Under the pieces are notes generated by a model, which was not told the origin of the DNA, did not search any database, and saw only the letters and a list, made by a program, of their open reading frames with translations. From contig KQ482042.1 in assembly GCA_001430745.1 (NCBI GenBank), positions 1,559,222 through 1,609,335 of the forward strand: DNA of 50,114 nucleotides. Direction: 5' to 3'. Positions within the stretch are counted from its first letter, which is position 1; each line of letters opens with the position of its first letter. Positions 36,743 to 46,371 of this stretch are shown piece after piece. The stretch comes from Auxenochlorella pyrenoidosa. Lineage: Eukaryota; Chlorophyta; Trebouxiophyceae; Chlorellales; Chlorellaceae. The translations under genes and the position numbers were made by a program.

Positions 36743-39700
36743 CTAGGCAGGCGCCAGAGCAGCGGCCAGGCGGCGGTCCGCCGCCAGGCGTGCCTCGAGC
36801 TCTGCCCGCCGCTGGGCGGCCGCAGGCGCATGCTCCTCCAGCCGCCGCTGCCCCACCCGCAGCCTGAAGGCGGCCGCCGCCTCCTCAGCCCTCACCCGCT
36901 CCTGGTCAGCAGGGCTCAAGTGGGTCAGCTCCACGCCCCGCAGGCGAGCCAGCTCGGCGCCGCACTCTGCCAGGCGCAGGCTGAGCAGGCGGCGGCGGTC
37001 GGCCTGCCTGTCGTCAAAGGCGGCCAGGCAGGCGGCCGTGGCGACCTCGGCCTCGCCGGCGGTGAGGTCGCGCGCGCCTGCGGTGCAGCGCCGGTGGCGG
37101 GCGGGCACCTCCCATGAGGGCACAGCGCAGAGAGGCATGCAGGCGCGCTACCCAGGATGGCAGGCATGACCCAGCTTCAGCCGGCGACTCAGAAATGGTG
37201 GTGGTGGGCGTGGGGGCACAATAAGGGCTGTGCACAGGCACAGACAACAGCCGGCAGAACCGCACCCCGCACGTCACGCGCCACCCACCTGTGTGCGGCA
37301 GGAAGTGCTGCAAGAAGTCGTACTGGTCGGGCTCCTCGGCGGCGGCCTCGGCGCTGTCGCTCTCCTCAACCTGCGCATGGCAGGCCCGCGCCAGCATTCA
37401 GTTCGGCTCGGGAAAGCGGGGAAGAGAGTGCTGTGTGCAGATTGCGCAGGGAACCAGCAGCTAGGCCTGGCACTTGAGCAAGCAAGCTGCACACCAGGTG
37501 CCAGCGCAGCCCCGTGCCCGCTCAGACCTTGATGCGCGTGGCGTCGTAGTGGGGGGTGACCAGCGCGTCCCCCTGCTCCTGCCGCTGCGTCAGCTGCAGC
37601 AGGTCCCGGCTCTCCTCCTCGGCCGCCAGCACGGCGGCCTGGGCGGCTCGGCGCGCCGCCACCAGCGCCACGTGCTCCCGCAGCTGCTGCTCGGCAGGCA
37701 GGGTGGCGGGCGCTGCATCCTCCTCGTCCACAAGCAGCAGGCCGTCGGGGTCTGCGGCAGGTGAGCAACAGATATGAGGTGAAGGGCGAGGTGAGAAACT
37801 TGGCAGGATGCATGATCTGGCTGGCGGCTGTGCAGGCTGGCCAGCACGCGAGCCGAGGCTGGCTACGGCGGGCTCCCACTTCAAGTGCCCAGCAGCAGTC
37901 GTGCTGGCCGATGCCGCGTACCATAGCTGCGAGTCACCGGGGCCTCATCCACGTCGTCACGCCCCGCTGCCGCCACCGCCACCACCTGTGTCTCGCCGCT
38001 GAGCAGGTCGAAGCGGCGCGCCACCACCCGCTCCCCCTGGGCCGCCGCTGCACCGGCGGCTGCCGCAGCGCCCGCCGAGGGCCTGCCTGCCGGCTGCCCG
38101 CCGCGGCCGAACTCCTCGTGGATGCTGGCTACCGCCTGCTCCCCAATGTCGACACCCACCACGATAGAGGAGCGGCGGCAGTGCGGCCCAGGGCCGGCCG
38201 CCTGGGCTGCGCCGCCAGAGCTGCCGGGCTTGGCAGCCATGCACAGCACGCTGCTGGCGCGGCCCGCAGGCGCGGCGCCCGGGCTGCTGGAGGCTGCCAA
38301 GTAGACCACTGTGCGGTGGATGAGGCCGTCGGGGCGGCTGCCTGGCAGGAACCACTCCTCCATTGTGGCGCCTGTCCGCTGCCGCCTGCAGGGGCAAAGG
38401 GCAGCAGGACCTTAGCGGGCAGCAGCAGAAGCGTTGGTGGGCCCACAAGCCCAGCAAACAGATCACCGGGGGCAGTGGCGGCAAGAGCAGGCAACATGCT
38501 GGCATGCGCGTGTGTAGCACGACCAGACGGCCACTTGCTGAGGCTGGGGCAGGAGGCAGGCAAGCAGCCAACAGCCCAACGCCCCCCCCACCAACCGCAT
38601 CAGCCCATCTGCGCGGTGCTCCGCATAAAAGGTCAGCTCCGTCTGGCGCTGCGCCCCCACGGCACGCACCAGACGCACGCTCTTCAAGCAGCCCTGCATG
38701 CGTGGGGAGCGGGTGGATGCTGCACGAGCGGTCACCTCGGTACCAGGCTTGTACCAACAGCGGGACTGCTTGCATCGAGTTACGCAAAAAGGGTCCCTCC
38801 CATGCACCATGCCCAGCACGTCTGCCTCGCCTGCGCAAAGGGCGCGTAGGTTGACAGGGTGGTGCGCTGGCCAGGCCACGCCAGCCGCCTGACCAGCTTA
38901 TCGCGGCGACGGTTGAACAGCTCAAGCACGCAAACCGGGTTGTTGCTGTGGCCATCGAAGGTTGTCAGGCGCTCCACCTGGCCAGGGGTGGAGACGGGTA
39001 GTGTGTGGGATCGCAGCAAGCGGTTCTGTTCAGCAGGTCTGGCTGACGCAGAGAAGGAAGGAAGAAGAACAGATGTATGCACCGCACATCGTTGACAGCA
39101 ACGCAAGCAGGAGAGGCGGCAGATCGGCGGGCAGGCTACAAGCAGCACCCTGCAGGGGCGCTCCAGCCTGTTGACAGCTGCTCACCAGCCCATCCCAGCG
39201 GCCGCACTCCCCGTAGCGCGCAAACAACTCGCGCCGCGCTTGGCGGTAGGCAAACACCTTTTGCCCTCGTGGGCAGCGCATGTCCAGACGCTCCCTGGAG
39301 ATGGCCAGCTGCGGCACCCAGCTAAGCGGCATCTCTGGAGGGGCGAGCGCCGCTGCAGCGACAGCAGGCACAGTAGCAGTATCTAGCGCGCTGCCAGGGG
39401 TGCTGCAGGGCGCGGTCAAAGCAGGGTTACTGCCCAGGGCGATGGTTGACTGGCGTGCCAGCCCAGTGCTGCTGGCTGCCGGCAGCAGTGCCGCTGTGCT
39501 GGGGACCGGCTGCAGGCCTGAGCACTGCTGCACCGTTGCCGTCTCCTCTGGGGAGAGGAAGGCGAGGGAGGAGTCTGCCAGCTCGCGCGTGGGGGCATAC
39601 AGGCTGAGGCGTGGCGTGCCGCTGCGAGCCCCCATGGCCAGGTGCTGCAGCGCTACGCCACCGGTTGGTACCGTGCCGGGAGCCATGCTGACCGCCCTCG

Positions 39701-42700
39701 GGAGCCCGGCAGACCCGCGGGCACTACCAGGCTGCCCCGCTGCCAAGGCACTGCTGCCAGGGCGGCAGCCCAGCTGGGGCTGGGGCCGGGGTGAGGCGGT
39801 GCTGCCGGCTTCTTTGTGAGAGGAGAGGCTGGAGAGGGTGCGGGCAGGCAGGATGGAGGCTGAGCGCAGCAGCGCTTCTGACGCCTTGCTGGAGTGCAGG
39901 CTGGGGTGGGTGCTCAGAGTGGCAGCCTCCACCCTCTCCTCCTGCAGGATCGGGGGCGCAATTGCGGCTGTTTTGCACAGGGCCAGGCCAGGCAAGCCGC
40001 CTGGCGAAAGGCCAAGCGCGCAGCCTCTGCCCGATGCAGACCGACGGTACGGCAAACAGAGGAGCCTGGCAGGACATCCCACCCACTTGCCTCCCTGTTG
40101 GGCAGCAGCGGCAGCCAGCAGTTGGGGTTGGTGAAGCTCCAGTCTGTCACGCCCAGCTCAGCCAGCCCGCTGCCGCCGCCGCTGCCGCCGCAGCTGCTGC
40201 TGTCGGTCTGCAGGCTGGCCCAGAAGTTGCGGTCGTTCCAGGCGCACTCCACGCCGGTGCAGGGCGCCTCGTCCATGCTGTAGGTGCGCCCCGTTCCCGG
40301 GTCCAGCAGCAGGGCCTGCATCACCTCACGCAGCCCGGGCTTGACCAGCACAAAGGCGTGCACGTGCCGCCTGCGCCGGCGGGGCGGCCGCGGCGGCAGG
40401 GCTGGCGCGCAGAGCGCCTGTGGAGCCTGCTGGGTCGTGCTGGCTGGCGGCGCAGCCTCCGCCTCTGTGGCAGCTGCATCCATGGCCGGAGGATTGACCT
40501 CAGGAGCAGGAGCGATGTCTGCACCTTTGGGCTCCTCCGCCTGCTTGGCTGTCCTGGCGGCCAGCCGTGAGCCCGCCTTGGCCTTTCCCTTGCCAGACAC
40601 AGGTTGTATGCTGCCCTTGACTGCATTGCCGGAGCCCGGCCGGGAGCTGGCTGCAGCGGCCTTGCCGGTGGCGGGCCGGGTGCTGCTCGCCGCCGCAGGT
40701 GCACCAGCTGCAGGGCGAGAGCCAGCGGCTCTGCCCTTGCCAGTTGCGGGACGAGAGCCAGCTGCTGTGTTGCCGGTGAGTGGACGAGAGCCTGCAGCTG
40801 TGCCCTTGCTGATGGCAGGCCTGGAGCCGCCCCCAGCTTCGGTCCGGCCACTCGCAGGCCGCTGCTCATCAGGGCCGGCATGCTGCGCTGCTTGGGGGGC
40901 GCAGGCCTGGCCAGTAAGTGGCTCCACCGCATTGCTGCCCGCCGCACCAGCCGACCCACCGTCAGGTGTGCAATCAGCTGCCGCACCTGCCGCCTCTGCG
41001 CCTGTCCCTGCCGCTGCTGGCTGCGCAGCCTCAGGGCCCGCTGGGGTCAAGCAGGCATCCTCTGCACCAGTGCCCGCTTCCGGTGCGCCCCCCTGCCCTG
41101 CTCCTCCCTCCAGCTCCTCAAAGCTAGGCTCCTCCAGCGGCAGCTCGGCAAAGGCGGGGGGCTCCAGGCCGTGCTCTGCCAGCCAGGGGCACTCGGTGCG
41201 CGACTGGTCGCACAGCACCACCTGCAGGGCCGCGCGCCGCCGGCGAGGGGCCACAAAGCAGGGTGCATGAGGCAGAGGCGCGACTGCAGGCAGTGCACCA
41301 GGGGCAAGCAGCGGCCTCCTGCCATCAACGGCAGCACGCTGGTGCTGTGCCAGGCGCCTCCCCGTGGGCCTGGCCTCACCTGCTTGCTGGCGTAGCCCAC
41401 GACGACGTATGCGCTGTACCCAGCGCCCAGCAGCAGGGAGCATGCCAGGGTGGCCAGGTCGAACGAGTCGCCGGCCTGCGTGGCAGGGCATCGAGCATGC
41501 ACTCCCATTGTATGCAGCGGGTTTGGCGGCATGCTGCCCAGGACACAGGCTCTTGAGCTCGTCCCTGCCACAGTGCACAAGCCATGGCTCCGGTTCAGAG
41601 CAGGCCTCTGCCAGTGAAGGCCCGCCTGGTATGCTCTGGGCCCTTGCATCCACTGTTTCCATGCCTTCTGGCCGTGCTTGCCTGCCACTCCAGCAGGGAC
41701 CAGGGCGAGACCAGGTGGATGGGCGGCTGCGACGCGTCCTCGAGCGGTTCGTACGTGAAAAACTCAGACACAAACTGCAGGTGACAGGCCGCCGGTGGCT
41801 GGATTCAGAGCGCTGGAGTGCTGCCAAGACAGCATTGGGTAGGTGCCGCCCTTGGTCTGCAAGGCGCAGACTGCCCGCTCAGATGCACAGAGCAACCCTG
41901 CAATATCTGTGCCACAGCTCCCGCCCCCCACCCCACACAAGACACATACCCCCACCCCCACCCCCCACCCCCCACCTGCGCAATGTCGGCCAGGTCGTGC
42001 AGATCTGTGTGAGGCAGCGAGGCGGGGCGCACCGTGGTGCACACCACCTTCTCCAGCCCGCACTCGTTCAGCAGCGAGACCGGGGGGGCCAGACGCCCCG
42101 CCCCGCTGCCGGCTGCCCAGCGCTGCCTGAAGCCGGCGGCGGCGGCCAGCACCTGCTGCTCGCGTGGGCTGTGCGAGCTGAAGGCCGGCGACAGCTTGCT
42201 GGCGATTATTGATGCGTGCTTGATGCGCTCGCGCTTGGGGTTGGCGGCGGCCACGTCCCCCGGCCGCGCCTCCTTCTCCTGCGTGGAGGACAAAGTGCCA
42301 GGCGCATCACAGGCTTGGTAAGGGGAGGGCGGTGCGCAGGCCAGCAGTACCTGCTGGTCAGTACACCAGTCCAGTCTGCATCCCGCTGCTTTCAGGCGGG
42401 GCTGCCCCATGAGCGTGATGGCTCAGGCTGTGCAAGCACTCACCCTGACGCCCGACAGCGGCACCATTTGGACCACATCCCAGATGCAGTTGCCCCTCTC
42501 GATCTGGTCGGCCGACACGTTGAGCTTGTGCAGCGGGTGGCCGCACTGCGTGGTGCAATAGGAAAACAAGCAGGGAAGCTGATTGCCGAGCCGGCTACCA
42601 GGGGCGAGCAGGCAGGCACCTTGGCAACAGGCTGTGGGAGCAAGGGCCGGCTGCACCGCGGAGCTCCCACCTGCGCGATGTTGAGCCGGGCATTTGTGTC

Positions 42701-45700
42701 AAACAGGATGAGGCGCGAACGGTTGGGCAGCATGCTGAAGTCGGTCTCCACCCACTCGTACCTGGAGGGGAGGGGGGCAGGCAGGGGTCACAGCAGCAAG
42801 CGGCAGCAACGTCCAAGTTTGACATGCATGACTGGCACCCGGGAAAGAGCGGGCGTGCCCAGCTGCACCGGAGGAGCATGCTGCAACAGGCCCGCAAGCA
42901 GGCACCAGCCTGGCGCAGGCAGCACCCACCAGGCACCCCCGCTGCGGGGCCTGAGCTTGAGCAGGTACGACACCTGCGCGCCCAGAGCATCCCGGCCCCC
43001 AAAAAGCCACAGGGAGCCGCAGGCTGGGGCATCCCCGGCGCTGCCCTGGCCCTCTGCAGCAGGCTCTGGCTGCCAGCAAATGACATGGCCGCCTGCGCGG
43101 GCAGCTGCCTTGCTCTGCCCCTCGATGCTCAGGGCGCGCCATTCCTGCATCGATGGGCCGGGAATATAGCCGGTGGCATGTTTGGTGAGCAGGCACCCAG
43201 GTTGCAACAAGCCTATCTAGCCAGGCAACCCTCCAGCCAGGCTGGCGGATCCTGCCGCTGCAGCACAAACGAAGGACACACAGCCGTGAGCTGCAGCCCG
43301 CCTGGCGGCCCTTGCTGCGCGCCTGCGCCTCCAGGTTGTAGGTGGCGACGTCGTGCAGCACAAAGTTGGACGAGCCGCCGGCCACGCAGAACATGTTGCC
43401 AGCCATGCAGGCGGCGGCTCCCTGGCGCGGGCTGGGCGCGGTGCCGTGCGAGGGCAGCTGCTCCCACAGCCCGCTCTCCACATCCCAAGACCACAAATCT
43501 GACAGGCAAAGAGGGGTGGGTGTGTCAACGGCCTGGTTGAGACCCAGCTGCGCGCCCAGGGCTCGGCTTGCGGCCGCGCACACAGTGCAGGCAGCCAGGG
43601 AACGCTGCTGCTGTGCTGCTGAGTGCGCCGGCACCCACCGTTGAGCCGCGCCCCGTTGGTGCGCCCGCCAAACAGCAGCAGGCGGCCGTCTGGCGCGAAG
43701 GCGGCGGCGGCCTGCTCGCGCGGCGCCGGCAGCGCCGCGCCCTCCTGCCTGGGCACATACCACGTCCAGGTGGCCAGGTCGAGCACGTGCAGGTCATTCA
43801 GGCGGCGCCCGCCTGCAGGGACCCAGCAGGATTTCGTTCTGTGGGGCAACAGCACACATGCCCGTTGTCGTGCTGCCAGCTCTGGTGCCCTCCCCCCCTA
43901 TACGCCGCTCCTCAGCAATGTGGCCCGGGATGAAAAGCCACCTGCGTTGCGCCCGCCAAACAGGATGAGCTGGCCGGCGCCGGTGCCGCCGGTGGGGTCA
44001 ACAACCAGGACGTGGCCGTCGCGTGGGCAGGGCTGGTCGCCACGTGTGGGTTGCACCTTCCAGACACCCAAGGTGAAGGACCAAAGCAAGCAGGCATTCT
44101 TTAGCCCACAATGCCGAGGGCAAGACGCATCTGCACTTGTCTCAGGCACCTGAACCATGCAGCCTGCCTGGCTGCCATGCATCAGGACCCGTGCCCGGCA
44201 TGCGCCTATGCCCGCCTGCCATCTCAGGGCAGCCTTCTGCGGTCCGCCTCACCCGCCAGCCCATGGTGTCGGTGTTGAGCACCAGCAGCTCCGCCGTCTT
44301 GCGCCCGTCCCGCACCAGCGTGCCGCCCAGCACCAGCAGCTGGTTGCGGTGCGCCACAGCCGCGTGGCCGGCGCGAATCCAGGCAAAGCCGTCGGTTGGC
44401 TCCCCTGCACGCGCTGCCGCCACCGCATCATCCAGAACAGCCTGCGCTTGAGGTGCACGAGGGCCAGCTGAACCCAGGGAGGTAGCAGCAGCAGCTACCT
44501 CGCATGCTTAGGCTTCCCTGCTCGCTCCCTGCCAGCTGCGCGCCCGAGCCCACTTCTCGTGGCTGCCACATGCGGGGGCCCTTGCCTTGCAGCGGAAGAT
44601 CATGCACGGCCCCAAGGTGAAACCCACGGGCCGGTTGCGCTCAACCTCCTGCAGCCGCTCAATCTCCTCCTCCTCCCTGAAGTGCAGGTCAGTGCGGCCA
44701 CGCAGCAAGCGCTATCATGAGGTGACAGTCACACTCTGCCATTGGCTTGCCAGAAGGCTCAGCCAGCTTGAAAGTGGGAGAGCTTCTGCCAAGGAGCAAC
44801 CACCGCTGTACTGCGCGCACCTCAGAAAGGCCAGGAACTTTGCCAGGCCGCGCTCCCGCGCCTGCAGGGAGGCAGCAGCCAGCTGGAGGCAGTTGATCAT
44901 CGTGCCACGCGCACACAGGTGCAGCCCCCAAACGTGCTCGCCAAGCAGAGCAGTTGGTCTCACTCGCGACGGCTGTAACTGGGCTCCCAGTGTCACCCCT
45001 GCCCTGCCACTATGTCCTCCCTGCTTGCCTGCTCGAACTTGAGGGGCAGGCGGTTGGCCCGCAGGTTCCACTCTTTCAGGTTTGGTACGAGGTGGCCCAG
45101 CGCGGTGGGCACACGCGACAGGTCGTTGTTCTGCATGGAGGGGGGCACGCCAAAGAGGAACGCTTGCATCTTTCAGCACCTGAGGTTTTTGCAGCGTGCG
45201 CAGCTGTTTATCATGATTTAATCATGATAAACAGCTTATCCTTCCGCCAGCATCCTCTACCTCGCCCCACCTGGCAGAAGAAGCGCTGCAGTGTGTGGCA
45301 GGTGGCCAGCGCAGGCGGCAGCGCCGTCAGGCGGCAGTTTGACACGTCCAGGTGGGTGATTTGGCAGCCCGCTAGCGCCTCGGGCAGCGCCGTCAGTGGG
45401 TTGTTGGACAGCGTGAGCGCCTCCAGGCCCCTGCAGCGGGACACGCTGTCGGGCAGCGCGGCCAGGCCGTTCGCTGCCAGGTTCAGCCGGCGCAGCTGGG
45501 GGCCCAGCGCCGGCAGCGCGTCGTCGGGCAGGCTCGCGACCTGGTTGCCCTCCAGGTCGAGCGCCTCCAGCCGCAGCGCGCCCAGCGCCTCAGCTGGCAG
45601 GACGGCCAAACGGTTGTACTTGGCGCGCAGCGTGCGGAGGCGCGGCAGCACGGCGCCCAGCCTGGCGGGCAGCGCCTCGAGCACATTGCTAGACAGGTCG

Positions 45701-46062
45701 CACTCTGCCACGCGCAGGCTGTGCTGCGGCGCCGAGGCGAGCCAGGCGAGGGCGTCATCCACCGCTGCCGGCGAGCCCAGATAGCTGCAGGCGGGTGTGT
45801 GGCACGGTTTTGTACATCAAGATAAGGAGCATTGCCTGGTATAGCAGGCTGGCCGGTTCCCTCGCACTGGACTCGATAACATTAAAAATCAGCTGCCATT
45901 GCTACATCTGGGGTAAGGTGGGAGCAGTGGCATTGTACGCAGCGGGTGCGGTGGAGGCGAGGAGGCGCCGGCAGTGACACCGGCAGGCCTGCAGGAGCCC
46001 CACCTGAGATTGAGACGCCCCGTTTGCTGTGCCTCCGCCAGGCGCTCCTCCAAGCTCGCCAT
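36743..46062 (-). CDS. DRC7: DRC7 (FAP50/CCDC135) nexin-dynein regulatory complex protein with LRR and kelch repeats
   Basis: Twenty-three exons, all junctions in phase, give 1865 residues: 46062-46004, 45784-45271, 45130-45029, 44861-44821, 44676-44586, 44441-44253, 44056-43942, 43812-43639, 43498-43323, 43144-42930, 42761-42671, 42545-42444, 42278-41976, 41774-41682, 41475-41380, 41221-40091, 39941-39186, 38977-38831, 38693-38596, 38385-37922, 37751-37528, 37370-37289, 37077-36743. Residues 20-225 are leucine-rich repeats; 270-560 are kelch blades (HNQLLVLGG-like, LILFGGRNA, DLATWTWYV, LLLFGGR, LWLFGGRD). From about 640 it follows animal DRC7: LLNECGLEKVVCTTVRP, FVSEFFTYEPLEDASQPP, AGDSFDLATLACSLLLGAGY, later LLLDPGTGRTYSMDE, MPLSWVPQLAISRERL, LTTFDGHSNNPVCVLELFN, FYAEHRADGLM and the final coil LSPADQERVRAEEAAAAFRL. 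DRC7 links axonemal dyneins at the nexin link of motile cilia. Six introns use GC donors. The normal Cys in GxCFD is Ser (residue about 759). Confidence 0.9.
40610..40845 (-). repeat. In-frame GSRP/TGK repeats in the DRC7 linker
   Basis: Within exon 16 the translation repeats a unit of about 11-13 residues built on SRP: GGSRPAISKGTA, AGSRPLTGNTA, AGSRPATGKGRA, AGSRPAAGAPAA, SSTRPATGKAA, SSRPGSGNAV. At DNA level this is a degenerate minisatellite. It sits between the transglutaminase-like core and the HVHAFVLV block, a place where DRC7 proteins vary. Confidence 0.75.
45202..45236. repeat. Perfect 17-bp inverted repeat with 1-nt spacer
   Basis: Arms 45202-45218 and 45220-45236 are exact reverse complements around a single T at 45219 (left arm AGCTGTTTATCATGATT). 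It lies in DRC7 intron 2 (45131-45270). The arms are about 70% AT while the surroundings are strongly GC-rich. It would form a hairpin in DNA or in the pre-mRNA just upstream of the 3' splice site. Confidence 0.9.
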
Positions 46063-46371
46063 TTTTTCCCCGGGCCAAGGCCTTGGACGACAGTTTCCTC
46101 AGCGGGAACACCCCATGCCCCCAGGGAGCGCTTTGGCGATGATGGGATGAATAATACAAGCAGAATACAGGCAGAAGTCTTCTGAGAAGACCTGAATTTG
46201 CCAGTTCCCAAAGAGACAGGTCAGCCGGTGCCAATTCCGATACTCGCTGGAGGACGCTCCCCCCTGCATGCTGTCGACCCACACATTGTCAGTAGCACTC
46301 ATCCACACGTCTGGACCATCCTCAAAGCGCCCTGCGATTGGGCCACTGGGGGCGGAGCGGTCACAAGCGCT
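46063..46371. other. 309-bp shared promoter region of DRC7 and the EF-hand gene
   Basis: The ATGs of DRC7 (minus) and the CREC EF-hand gene (plus) diverge from this short spacer. An AT-richer part lies at 46135-46175. I looked for an RFX X-box, the usual ciliary-gene element, and saw none that convinced me. Confidence 0.5.

Noticed and set aside
39914..41827. A 637-residue minus open frame as a gene of its own
   Set aside because: Only 41221-40091 is coding, as exon 16 of DRC7. The rest is intron read-through and part of the next exon in another frame.
42216..43169. A 317-residue plus-strand open frame
   Set aside because: It is antisense to DRC7 exons 10-13 and has no recognisable domain.
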